Shown piece after piece: positions 1 to 9,100 of a stretch of 33,933 bases of DNA. The DNA comes from Streptomyces regalis (GTDB lineage Bacteria; Actinomycetota; Actinomycetes; Streptomycetales; Streptomycetaceae): contig NZ_LLZG01000004.1 in assembly GCF_001509475.1 (NCBI RefSeq), positions 1 through 33,933 of the forward strand, given 5' to 3'. The position numbers and the translations under genes are program-made. Within the stretch, counting starts at the first letter, position 1. Each line of letters starts with the position of its first letter. Under the pieces are notes generated by a model. It was not told the DNA's origin and made no database searches. It saw only the letters and a program-made list of their open reading frames with translations.

Positions 1-669
1 GACAAGCCCCCGGCGCCCGCCCCCCCCAAAGCCCCCGTGTCCCCGCTGCGCCCCCCCCGCCCCCCCCCCTCCCTGCCCGGCTTCCCCCCCGCCGCACCCG
101 ACCGCGAGATCGTCCCCGGCGAGCTCCTCGACCTCCCCGGCCGCCGCCTGCGCGCGATCTGGACCCCGGGCCACACTCCCGGCCATGTCTGCCTGCACCT
201 GGAGGAGGACCACCCGGTCGGGCTCCCGGGCCACGGCCGCCTGTTCTCCGGCGACCATCTGCTCCCCGGGATCACCCCGCACATCGGCCTGTACGAGGAC
301 CCCGACGACACCACCGTGACCGACCCCCTCGGCGACTACCTCGCCTCCCTCGAACGCGTCGGCCGCCTGGCCCCCGCCGAGATCCTCCCGGCCCACCAGC
401 ACGCGTTCACCGACGCCCCCGCCCGCGTACGGGAGTTGCTGACCCACCACGAAGCCCGCCTCACCGGCCTGCTGGCCCTCCTCGCCGAGCCCCTCACGCC
501 CTGGCAGCTCGCCGAGCGCATGGAGTGGAACCGGCCCTGGGAGCAGATCCCGTACGGATCGAGGAACATCGCCATCGCGGAGGCGGAGGCCCATCTGCGG
601 CGGCTGGTGAAGCTGGGGAGGGCGGAGGCGGTGGCGGGGAGTGAGCCGGTGGCGTATGTGGCGGTGTGA
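1..669 (+). CDS. Metallo-beta-lactamase-fold hydrolase, 5' partial
   Basis: The frame is open to the left edge of the window, so the N-terminus, including the HxHxDH zinc motif expected in this fold, is missing. The visible part has the later metal-site elements: T-P-G-H-T-P-G-H, then F-S-G-D-H-L-L, and P-A-H-Q-H before the C-terminal domain. The last about 90 residues read as a winged-helix (E-W-N-R-P-W followed by A-E-A-H-L-R-R-L), the tail typical of MBL hydrolases related to the LACTB2 and CoA-thioester groups. The substrate cannot be told. It ends in TGA, and a weak hairpin (695-700 with 710-715) lies just after it. The proline-rich start may be a linker. Its strand and spacing do not tie it to the operon that begins at 925. 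Confidence 0.8.
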   Translation, partial: DKPPAPAPPKAPVSPLRPPRPPPSLPGFPPAAPDREIVPGELLDLPGRRLRAIWTPGHTPGHVCLHLEEDHPVGLPGHGRLFSGDHLLPGITPHIGLYEDPDDTTVTDPLGDYLASLERVGRLAPAEILPAHQHAFTDAPARVRELLTHHEARLTGLLALLAEPLTPWQLAERMEWNRPWEQIPYGSRNIAIAEAEAHLRRLVKLGRAEAVAGSEPVAYVAV

Positions 670-924
670 GAACGGCGTGTCGCAACGGAAGGTCCGGCGG
701 GGCGGAGGGCCGCCGCGAACGTGTCGTGCGGGCACCGCTCATACGCTCCCCACAAGGCCGTTTTCCTCGAACGGTTGGCCGGAGGTCGTCTTGTCATGGG
801 GCCTGCCCCAAGAGCAGCATGAAGGTGTCGAGTTGGCGACGCCGCTGCCGGAACGCCCAGTACGGGACGCGACACAATTGCGGATTTACGGTGCTCCGGG
901 GCGCATCACCCGAGGGGAACTGTC
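670..924. other. Intergenic region upstream of the fxs operon
   Basis: About 255 bases without a convincing gene. A weak G+C hairpin sits at 695-715 after the hydrolase. The promoter of the fxs operon must lie here, but I cannot assign -35/-10 boxes with confidence. A ribosome binding site, GAGGGG at 912-917, precedes the fxsA ATG by 7 bases. Confidence 0.4.
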
Positions 925-1122
925 ATGCACAGCGACGTAGTGAACCGCGCCGCCGCACAGCCAGTGGGTGAAGCCCTTCCCACCGGCCGCGGTACCGAGA
1001 GCGGGTCCGCAGAGGGCGGCCGCGCGCCTCTGACGAGCCTCAGCCTCCTGGGTGAGCAGGGCGTCAGGCGGGCCTCGTCGATCGACAACCACGCCTACGC
1101 GATCTTTCAGTCCTGCATCTGA
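925..1122 (+). CDS. fxsA: FxsA-like FxSxx-COOH precursor peptide
   Basis: A 65-residue peptide whose last five residues are F61-Q62-S63-C64-I65, exactly the F-x-S-x-x-COOH signature of FxsA precursors. In this family a radical SAM enzyme of the three-residue cyclophane class joins the aromatic ring of Phe to the side chain of the residue two positions on, so the predicted crosslink is Phe61-Ser63. The leader is Ala/Gly/Ser rich with a short hydrophobic stretch (L-T-S-L-S-L-L, about residues 36-42) that could be the maturase recognition segment; this is inference. The ATG is preceded by GAGGGG at 7 bases. It stops 17 bases before fxsB, so the two are co-transcribed. Cys64 in the tail and the aromatic Tyr58 are additional possible reaction sites. 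Confidence 0.88.
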   Translation: MHSDVVNRAAAQPVGEALPTGRGTESGSAEGGRAPLTSLSLLGEQGVRRASSIDNHAYAIFQSCI

Positions 1123-1139
1123 GCCGGAGCGCGGACGAC

Positions 1140-3341
1140 GTGCCGACGCCCGTGGTGGCACGGCCTTTCCGGCAGTTCGTGGTGAAGGTCCACAGCAGGT
1201 GCGACCTGGCCTGTGACCATTGCTACGTCTATCGGCACGCCGATCAGAGCTGGCGCCGTCGTCCCCGGGTGATGGCGCCGCGCATCGTCCGGGCCACCGC
1301 CGAGCGCATCGCCGAGCACGCGCGGTCGCACCGGCTGAAGCGGGTCACCGTGGTGCTGCACGGCGGTGAACCCCTGCTCGCCGGACCCGAACGGCTGGCC
1401 GCCCTGGCCCGCGAACTGCGCCGCTCGCTGGACGGCACCGCCGTACTCGACCTGCGTATGCAGACCAATGGACTGCTCCTCGACGACGAGTTCTGCGCGC
1501 TGCTGGTACGGGAACGCATCCATGCGGGCGTCTCCCTGGACGGGGACCGGACCTCCCACGACCGCCACCGGGTGCGGGCCGACGGGACGGGCAGTTACGA
1601 CGACACGGTGCGGGCGGTACGCCTGCTCGGGCAGCCCGAGCACCGTCCGGCGTTCGCGGGCCTGTTGTGCACGGTGGACGTGGAGAACGACCCGGACGCG
1701 GTCTATGCAGCGCTGGCCGAACTGCGCCCTCCGCGCGTGGACTTCCTTCTCCCCCACGCCACGTGGGACCACCCGCCGGCGCGTCCGCACGGCACCACGG
1801 ACTACGCGGACTGGCTGATCACCGCGTACGAGCGGTGGAACGCGGACGGCAGGCCGTTCAGCATCCGCGTGTTCGAGTCGGTGGAGGCCGCGGCGATGGG
1901 CGGGCCCGGTTTCACCGAGGCACTCGGGCTGGGCAGTCCCGATCTGCTGGTGATAGAGACCGACGGGGCGATCGAGCAGGCCGACTGGCTCAAGACGGTG
2001 GCCGAGGGCGCCCCGGAGACCGGCCATCACGTCCTGGTCAACAGCTTCGACGAAGCCGCCCGGCACCCCGGGTTCCAGGCCCGCGGCCTGGGCCTGGACG
2101 GGCTGTCCGCGCAATGCAGGGCCTGTCCGGTGGTGAGCATCTGCGGCGGCGGGCTCTACGGGCACCGGTACAGATCCGGCAGCGGCTTCGCCAACCCGTC
2201 GGTGTACTGCGCCGACCTGCTCAAGCTCATCCAGCACATACAGTCGGCCGCTCCCACGGCGCGGCAACACGCTGTGCCGCCGCCGTCCGACATCGGCGCG
2301 CTCACGGCCGGCGGGGCGCCGGAACAGGCGGCCGTACTGCGCCTGTCGGAAGCCGTGCTGGACGTGCGCCGCTCGATGCTGGCCTATCTGTACCGCGCCG
2401 GCGTCGGCGCGCAGGACACCTGGCAGGCTCTGCTGAAGCTGGACGGTCCCGCCCTCGACCTCGTGCTCGCGGACCCCGCGGTCCACTCCTGGGCGGTGAC
2501 GGCGTGTTCCGCGGACGCCCGCGGGCAGACCGTGCCGGAGGCCGAGTTCCTCGCGGGCATCGCCCTGGCCGCCGCCTTCCGCGCAGAGCAACGCCTGGAG
2601 CTCACGGTCCGGGTGGGCAGCCACGGCATCCTGCCCCTGCCCTCGGTCGGCCGGCTACGGCTACCGGCGAACCGGGGGGCCCTTGCGCCCGGGGAGCGGC
2701 TCAGGTTCGGCACCGACGGCAGCCACGTATGGCGAGCCGACGGTGGCGAGGCGGACTGGGAACCCGTCCAGCGCCTGTCGGCCGGAGGGTTCGAGGTGCG
2801 GCTGGAGTCGAACACCCCGCGCCCCGCGGACGTCGTGACACCGCCCGGCCTCGCGGCTGCATGGCGGCGGCCTCTCCAGACGGCCTGGGGCGTCCTCTCC
2901 CGTCGGCACCCGCACCAGGCCGCTGCGCTGGCGGCCGGGGTGAACACTCTGACGCTCCTCGACAGCGAACCGGCGCAGGACGCCTCCCGCCCGCCGTTCG
3001 GCGCGCTGGCGCTGGCGCCGCAAAGCAGCACCGAGGACCTCGTCGTGGCCCTGCTCCGGGAATGGCAGTACACGAAGTTCGCGGCACTGCGCGACCTGCA
3101 CGACCTCGGCAGCACAGGCCAGGAGGGGGCACTGCGGCAGGCGTACGCACACCTGGCCGTGGCTCGCGCGTGGCACGCCCGTCCGGGAGCGGCGGCACGT
3201 GACCGTGCGGCGCTCTGGGGGAAGCTCGCGCAGGACGCCCTGAACGCCTTCGTCAACGAGACCGAGGCCCCCGCGCCCGCGGGCCTGCGCCTCGCGGCGG
3301 ACATCAGAGCGGCCGCCGACCCGCTGATCGTGGGCTCATGA
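1140..3341 (+). CDS. fxsB: FxsB-type radical SAM/SPASM peptide maturase
   Basis: A 733-residue protein with a GTG start 17 bases after fxsA and GGAG at 1125-1128. The radical SAM cluster motif C21-x3-C25-x2-C28 is followed by Y-V-Y. The SPASM domain shows C326-x2-C329-x5-C335-G-G-G for auxiliary clusters. About 360 residues follow, matching the fused C-terminal domain that in this family normally holds an HExxH metal motif. Here the matching stretch reads R640-E-W-Q-Y644 before T-K-F-A-A-L, so both histidines are replaced. Enzymes of this class install a Phe-to-Ser type three-residue cyclophane in the FxsA tail; that activity is inferred from family and position. The stop codon overlaps the next ATG (ATGA). 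Confidence 0.9.
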   Translation: MPTPVVARPFRQFVVKVHSRCDLACDHCYVYRHADQSWRRRPRVMAPRIVRATAERIAEHARSHRLKRVTVVLHGGEPLLAGPERLAALARELRRSLDGTAVLDLRMQTNGLLLDDEFCALLVRERIHAGVSLDGDRTSHDRHRVRADGTGSYDDTVRAVRLLGQPEHRPAFAGLLCTVDVENDPDAVYAALAELRPPRVDFLLPHATWDHPPARPHGTTDYADWLITAYERWNADGRPFSIRVFESVEAAAMGGPGFTEALGLGSPDLLVIETDGAIEQADWLKTVAEGAPETGHHVLVNSFDEAARHPGFQARGLGLDGLSAQCRACPVVSICGGGLYGHRYRSGSGFANPSVYCADLLKLIQHIQSAAPTARQHAVPPPSDIGALTAGGAPEQAAVLRLSEAVLDVRRSMLAYLYRAGVGAQDTWQALLKLDGPALDLVLADPAVHSWAVTACSADARGQTVPEAEFLAGIALAAAFRAEQRLELTVRVGSHGILPLPSVGRLRLPANRGALAPGERLRFGTDGSHVWRADGGEADWEPVQRLSAGGFEVRLESNTPRPADVVTPPGLAAAWRRPLQTAWGVLSRRHPHQAAALAAGVNTLTLLDSEPAQDASRPPFGALALAPQSSTEDLVVALLREWQYTKFAALRDLHDLGSTGQEGALRQAYAHLAVARAWHARPGAAARDRAALWGKLAQDALNAFVNETEAPAPAGLRLAADIRAAADPLIVGS

Positions 3342-4222
3342 CCGCGGGAACGGGGGTGTACACGAGCCGCGGGCTCGCCCATGACCTTCGGGCCGTCGGA
3401 CTGCGGACGGGGGACGTCGTCCTGGTGCACTCCTCACTGCGCCGCATCGGCCCGACCGAGCAGGGGGCGGCGACCGTCGTCGAGGCACTGCGCACCGCCG
3501 TCGGCACCGAGGGCACCATCGTCGTACCGACGTTCACGGCGGCCAACTCCCTGTCGTCCCCCGTCCACCGCGAGCGCGTGCGGGGCATGACCGCACAGGA
3601 GGTCGACGCGTATCGCGAGGCGATGCCGGGGTTCGACGCGACCACCACGCCCAGCACCGGCATGGGTGCCGTCGCCGAGCTGGTGCGCACGACGCCGGGC
3701 GCGCGGCGCAGCACGCACCCGCAGACCTCACTGGCCGCGCTGGGGCCGCTGGCCGACGTCATCACCCGGGACCACCCGCTCGACTGCCTTCTCGGGGAGG
3801 ACTCGCCGCTGGGGCACCTCTGCCGGCTCGACGCGCGCATCCTGTTGCTGGGCGTGGGCTTCGAGTCGTGCACGGCGTTTCACCTCGGCGAGTACCGCTC
3901 GTCCGACCCGTCCGTACGCCGCTACGACTGTGTCGTCGCCGACGGCCGGCGGGCGGACGGGCAACCCGGGCGCCGGTGGCTGTCGTTCGAGGACGTGGCC
4001 CTGGACGACCGGGACTTCGGGCGTCTGGGCGCCTGGTTGGAGCACCGGCGCACGGACACGGGGCGTGGGGTGGTCAGGCGCGGCCGGGTGGGCGCAGGAA
4101 TTGCCCGGCTCCTCCCTATGGCTCATTCGGTGGACTTGGCTGTGGAATGGTTCAAGGAGCACCGCACGGCTGGAGGGGGCAGCACAGGTGACCGAATCCC
4201 ACTTACCCGGCCGCCCGGCTGA
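3338..4222 (+). CDS. AAC(3)-family N-acetyltransferase in the fxs operon
   Basis: A 294-residue protein of the aminoglycoside 3-N-acetyltransferase (antibiotic_NAT) fold. It has V-H-S-S-L near residue 31, H127-P-Q-T-S-L-A-A-L-G, and F-H182-L-G-E185, the conserved His/Glu pieces of the acetyl-CoA-dependent site, so it looks catalytically intact. It is coupled to fxsB by an ATGA overlap and overlaps the next gene by 35 bases. No aminoglycoside biosynthesis gene is in the window, and the enzyme sits inside a peptide-modification operon. A plausible role is acetylation of the FxsA product or a related amine; this is inference. Ordinary aminoglycoside resistance is the alternative. Confidence 0.85.
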   Translation: MTAGTGVYTSRGLAHDLRAVGLRTGDVVLVHSSLRRIGPTEQGAATVVEALRTAVGTEGTIVVPTFTAANSLSSPVHRERVRGMTAQEVDAYREAMPGFDATTTPSTGMGAVAELVRTTPGARRSTHPQTSLAALGPLADVITRDHPLDCLLGEDSPLGHLCRLDARILLLGVGFESCTAFHLGEYRSSDPSVRRYDCVVADGRRADGQPGRRWLSFEDVALDDRDFGRLGAWLEHRRTDTGRGVVRRGRVGAGIARLLPMAHSVDLAVEWFKEHRTAGGGSTGDRIPLTRPPG

Positions 4223-4847
4223 CTCTGAGGTTCCGTATTTCTTCCACAGCTACGGACAAATGCACTCCCGCGCCGCCGGCTTGCGTGTGCTGGACGAACG
4301 GCAGGAGAAGTTCCACGAGTTGCTGGGCCAGTTCGTCCTCCAGTTGACCACACACGAGGGAACGACTCCGGTCGGATTCTTCGACAAGGGCATTCCCCTG
4401 GGCGTCGAGTGGGAGAAGAACCTGAAGGAGGCGCTGGCCACCTGCCGGGTCTTCGTGCCGGTGTATTCACCGCAATACTGCGTCAGCCGCTGGTGCGGGA
4501 TGGAGTTCGACGGATTCCTGCGGCGGCAGGCCGAGCACCACCGCTCCGAGCCCTACACCGTCAGCGCGATCGTGCCCGTGCTGTGGACCTCGCCGGGCCG
4601 GTTCGCCCTGCCCGACGTCGCCCGGCCCTTCCAGTACCACGGCTCCGGCCTCGACGAGGAGTACCAGCACATGGGGCTGCGGGGCCTGATGGAGGCCGGG
4701 AAGTGGGGCGTCTTCCGGCGCACCGTGTGGCGGATCGCCGAGAGGATCGTCGACGTCGCCACGGCGGCACAGCTCAAGTCCTGCGACGTCAAGCTGTTCG
4801 ACGATCTGCGCAATGTCTTCGCGCCAGGTACTCAGGGGGATTCATGA
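4188..4847 (+). CDS. fxsC: TIR-like protein, FxsC type (first copy)
   Basis: 219 residues from a GTG at 4188, chosen because GGAGGGGG (4172-4179) lies 8 bases upstream. Read-through upstream in the same frame is only a shadow of the acetyltransferase gene. The N-terminus has a TIR box-1-like Y-F-F-H-S-Y. Later come W-E-K-N-L-K-E-A-L, C-R-V-F-V-P-V-Y-S-P and C-G-M-E106-F, the region where NAD-cleaving TIR domains place their catalytic glutamate. The protein is mostly the TIR-like domain, with a helical C-terminus. It overlaps the next gene by ATGA. NADase activity is possible but not shown; a scaffold or adaptor role is equally open. Confidence 0.8.
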   Translation: MTESHLPGRPADSEVPYFFHSYGQMHSRAAGLRVLDERQEKFHELLGQFVLQLTTHEGTTPVGFFDKGIPLGVEWEKNLKEALATCRVFVPVYSPQYCVSRWCGMEFDGFLRRQAEHHRSEPYTVSAIVPVLWTSPGRFALPDVARPFQYHGSGLDEEYQHMGLRGLMEAGKWGVFRRTVWRIAERIVDVATAAQLKSCDVKLFDDLRNVFAPGTQGDS

Positions 4848-6103
4848 CGGACTCGGCTCCGGTCTTCTTCCTCAGCTACGCCCGCACGCCGGGGGCTCGG
4901 CGGTCCGACGCCGACCAGCCGGTCTTCTCCTTCTACGAGGACCTGCGGGAGCAAGTGGCCATACTGACCGACGTGGACGCGGAGGGGGCCGGATACGTGG
5001 CACACCCGGACGCCCCGTCCGACGACTGGCTCTCGGCGCTGGCGGCCTGCCGCGTCTTCGTCCCGCTGTACGCTCCGCGGTACTTCACCGATCCGCTGTC
5101 CGGGCGCCAGTGGACCGCCTTCAAGCGACGGGTCGGCCCGGACTACGGTCAGGCCGTGGTCCCCGTCCTGTGGATCCCGCCCACCGCCGGCACCACGCTG
5201 CCCTCGGCCGCCGTGGAGATCCCCACCCATCTGCCGCACGAGGGCGGGGAGAGAGAGCGGCGCGCACAGGAGCGCTACGCCGAATCCGGTCTCTACCGGC
5301 TCAGGGAGATGGAGGACGACGACCGGCGCGCCTACCGCCAGGTCGTGCGGCTTCTGGCCGAGCGCGTCGCGCGGACATGGGCCCACTCACCGGCCCGGCC
5401 GGTCAGCGTCGGCCAACTGGCCGACCGGCGAGGCCTGGAGGACGCGTTCGCGCCGCAGCCGTCGAACCCCACCCTGCGGATCACGGTGGTCGCGCCGACC
5501 GCCGGCCGGCTCCCGCCAGGTCGGGAGGCGGCCACCTACGGACCGGACACCGAGTCGTGGCGGCCCTACCGCACGACCCCCGGAACGCTGACCCAGCAGG
5601 CTTTCGCACTCGCCCGCAATCTCGGCTTCGAGCCTGAACTGGTCCCGTTCGAGAAGGCCTACGAGAGCATCACCTACGACGGCGGCCCCGGCCGGGAACC
5701 CGTCCGGCCCATCGCCCCCTGGGTGCTGGTGGTCGACGCGTGGATGCTGGGCGATCTGCGGACGGAGGAGCAGGTGCGGCGCATCCACCGGGCGAATCTG
5801 CCCTGGCTGGCGGTGATGGCGGTGCTGGCGGAGGACGATCCGCAGACCCTGCGCGACAAGGCGCGGCTGACGGAGCGGCTGGAGAAGACGCTGTCCCGGC
5901 ACCCGCATCTGCGCGGGATGCGCCACACGGCTCGGGGTACCGCCGCCCGAGGCATTGGGAAGGCCGATGTCTTCGCCTGGCTCTTCGCGGAGTTGGCGAA
6001 GAGTTGCTATTTGCGGTATCTCGATTCCATCCAGGATGATTCCCCGCGCCCGTCGTCCGGCCCGGCGCGGAGTCACGGGGTTCGGAGGCCAACCAGTGAC
6101 TGA
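4844..6103 (+). CDS. fxsC: TIR-like protein FxsC (second copy, with C-terminal domain)
   Basis: 419 residues, ATG overlapping the previous stop. Residues 1-190 repeat the TIR-like domain of the upstream gene: V-F-F-L-S-Y-A-R, then A-A-C-R-V-F-V-P-L-Y-A-P. At the place where the first copy has Glu106, this one has Gln89 (S-G-R-Q-W), so it may be an inactive partner. Residues about 210-400 form a second alpha/beta domain (L-R-I-T-V-V-A-P-T, then W-V-L-V-V-D-A-W) that fits the conserved FxsC C-terminal domain, ending in a helical segment (F-A-W-L-F-A-E-L). It overlaps fxsT by 8 bases. Paired TIR-like genes in one operon suggest a hetero-oligomer. Confidence 0.83.
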   Translation: MTDSAPVFFLSYARTPGARRSDADQPVFSFYEDLREQVAILTDVDAEGAGYVAHPDAPSDDWLSALAACRVFVPLYAPRYFTDPLSGRQWTAFKRRVGPDYGQAVVPVLWIPPTAGTTLPSAAVEIPTHLPHEGGERERRAQERYAESGLYRLREMEDDDRRAYRQVVRLLAERVARTWAHSPARPVSVGQLADRRGLEDAFAPQPSNPTLRITVVAPTAGRLPPGREAATYGPDTESWRPYRTTPGTLTQQAFALARNLGFEPELVPFEKAYESITYDGGPGREPVRPIAPWVLVVDAWMLGDLRTEEQVRRIHRANLPWLAVMAVLAEDDPQTLRDKARLTERLEKTLSRHPHLRGMRHTARGTAARGIGKADVFAWLFAELAKSCYLRYLDSIQDDSPRPSSGPARSHGVRRPTSD

Positions 6104-9100
6104 CGAGAACGGCGCGGGTGAGATGGCGGGGATGGCGGCTCCGGATCCGCAGGGGGCGGCCGGAGGGAAGATCGTCACCTTCTACTCGTACAAGGGCGGC
6201 ACGGGCCGCACCATGTCCCTCGCCAACACGGCCTGGATCCTGGCGTCGGGGGGAAAGCGGGTGCTGGTCGTCGACTGGGACCTCGACGCACCCGGCCTGG
6301 ACCGCTTTCTGCATCCCTTTCTGGACCGCGACCGGTTACGGACCGCGCCCGGGATCATCGACCTCTTCCTGCACTTCAACCAGACGGTGCTGGAGCAGCG
6401 CAGGCAGCCGGAGAGTCACGCACAGGACGAGTGGGAGACCACCGAAGCGGCGTGGGTGGCAGCCCAGGCCCGCTTCAACCACTGCGTGATCCCGATCGAC
6501 TGGGAGTTTCCCGGCGGCGGCCGGCTGGACTATGTCTCGCCCGGCACGCAGAACAAGGAGTACCTGTCGGCGTACTCGCAGTTCGACTGGATGCGTTTCC
6601 TGGACCACACCTGGCACGGGCCGGTCTTCGTCGAGGCTCTCAAGCACGAACTCACCCAGAACTACGACTATGTCCTGATCGACAGCCGCACCGGCCTGAG
6701 TGACGTCTCCGACGTGTGCACCGTGCTGCTGCCGGACGCCCTGGTCGTCGCCTTCACCCCCAGCAGCCAGGGAATGGACGGCGCCCAGGCCGTGGCGCAG
6801 AAGATCGACACTCTCTACGGCTATCGGGGGATCCGCATCATTCCGGTCCCCATGCGCGTGGAGGACGCGAACGGGGAGGCCGACCGTCTGGAGGCGGCCC
6901 GGGAGCAGATGCGGGCGAAGTTCGCCGACATCGTGCGCCGCCACTGCGCTCTGGACGCCCAGGAGTACTGGGGCAAGGTCGAGATCCCCTACCGGCCCTT
7001 CTACGCCTACGAGGAACTGCTGGCCCCCTTCCGGGACGCCCCCGGCAGCCCCACCTCGATGCTCGCCGCCTGCGAACGGCTGACGGAGGTCATCTCCGAC
7101 GGAGAGGTCACCGCGCTGCCCCGCATGGACGACGCGGAGCGCAAGCGGGTCCTCGCCCTGTACAAGCGGCCCAGACCGCTGGAGGACACCGACGTCCATG
7201 TCAGCTTCGTCGCCGAGGACCGCACCTGGGCCGACTGGATCGAGTTCACCCTCAAGTCCGTGGGCTTCCAGGTGCATCTGCTGCCCAACGGCACAGCCGC
7301 CGCTCCCGCGCGCACCGTCGCCAAGCAGTCGGCCGAGTCGCCCAGCCGCGCCCTGGCGGTCCTGTCCCACGCCTACCGGAGGTTTGTGGACACGCACGGG
7401 GCACGGGAGGCCACCGACACCGTCGACGGCCTGGGCAACCGGCGCAACCTGGTCGCCGTCCGCGTGGACGACGTACGGCTGAGCCCGCCGTTCTCCGATC
7501 GCGCGGCCGCGGATCTGGCCCGGTGCGGCGCTGATGAGGAGGCCGCCAGGCAAGCGCTGCTGAATGCCGTGGAGGCCCCGACACAGCCGTTGTTCAGCCC
7601 GGTCGCCGCGAGCGACGGCGGCCCCCGTTTCCCCGGAGCCGAGCCCGCGGTGCAGTCCGTGCCGATCCGCAACCCGTCGTTCACCGGACGCGAGCAGTTG
7701 CTGGAGTATCTGCGCGAGCGGCTGCGGGCCGGCAACGGCACAGTGCTGCTGCGCGGCATGGGCGGGGTGGGCAAGACGATGCTGGCTCTGGAGTTCGCCC
7801 ACCGTTTCAAGGGCGACTACGACGTCGTATGGCACATCCAGGCCGATCAGCGAAACCTCGCGGTGGAGCAGTACGCCCAGCTGGCGGGCCATCTGGGCGT
7901 TGTCGAGCGCAAGAACCCGACAGCGACGGCGATCGGAGTCAAGGACGCGCTGCGGCTGGGCCAGCCCTACAGCCGGTGGTTGCTGATTCTCGACAACGTC
8001 GAACATGTAAGCGACCTGTCCGACCTGCTGGTGAGCAGCAAGTCCGGCCACATCCTGGTCACCAGTCAGCGCTCCGAGGGATGGGAGCGCTATGCGGAGA
8101 TCGCCGATGTCGGGGTGTTCGAACGCGAGGAGAGCGTGGCGCACCTCAAGCGCAGGCTCACCGAGTGCAGCACCGCGGAGGCCGACGAAGTGGCCGCCGC
8201 CCTCGGTGATCTGCCGCTGGCCGTGGAGCACGCGGCCGCCGTGCTCAAGGAGAGCGGCCTGCAGACCCATGAGTACGTCAAGCTCCTCGAGCGCCAGCCC
8301 GCCACCGACACGGCGGGGCTGAGCCCCGACGACCGGCTGCTCGACGTCTCCAAGACCTGGAGCGTGGCGATCGGGCAGCTCAACAAGAACTTTCCGCCAG
8401 CGGTTCAACTGCTCAAACTGGCCGCCTGGTTCAGCCCGGAACCCATCTCCATGGATCTGCTGCAGAGCACGCAGATCGCCCAGGCCCTGACCGGGCAGGC
8501 CGGTCCGGCCGACCAGGAGTTCCGGCCGCGCGCCTTCGACAGTACGGAGATGATCGCGCGGGCCTTCCAGGAGCTGAGCCGGCTCTCACTCGCCGCGGTG
8601 GACCGTAAGTCGCGCAGTCTCCGCGTGCACCGTCTGGTGCAGATGTCGGTGCGCCTGAACATGACGGAGGAGGAGCAGGAGACCACCCGGGGCGTCGTGT
8701 TCCGCACCCTGGTGGCCGCCCGTCCCGAACAGGACGACCCCGAGGACCACCACACCTGGGAGCGCTACCGCATCATCTGGCCGCACCTGGGAACCCCGTG
8801 GGCCTTGACCGCGCCCGACCACGGCATCCGCAAGCTGATCGTGGACCGGGTGCGCCAGTTGCGCCGCCGCGGTGAGCTGAAGCAGGCGTACGACCTGAGC
8901 ACGCGCGTCCACCAGGGCTGGCTGGAGCACAGCGGGCCCGACGAACGCTGGGTGCTGCACATGGGCTTCCAGATCGCCAACATCCTGCGCGCCCAGGGCC
9001 GGTACCAGGAGGCCCTGGAGCTGGGCAAGGACGTGCTGCACCGCCAGGAAGCCGCCCTGGACAGCCCGCACGACCTCCACATCCTCATGACGTCCGGCGG

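Noticed and set aside
1107..2624. Long open frame on the minus strand opposite fxsB
   Set aside because: It is antisense to a gene with clear CxxxCxxC and SPASM motifs; its translation is low-complexity Arg/Gly/Val with no motif, as expected from G+C-rich codon bias.
3338..4222. Self-resistance gene of an aminoglycoside cluster
   Set aside because: No aminoglycoside biosynthetic gene is present and the gene is translationally coupled to fxsB and fxsC.
6336..8408. 690-codon minus-strand frame opposite fxsT
   Set aside because: It is a shadow of the ParA/TIR/NB-ARC coding region; no ribosome site and no recognisable domain.
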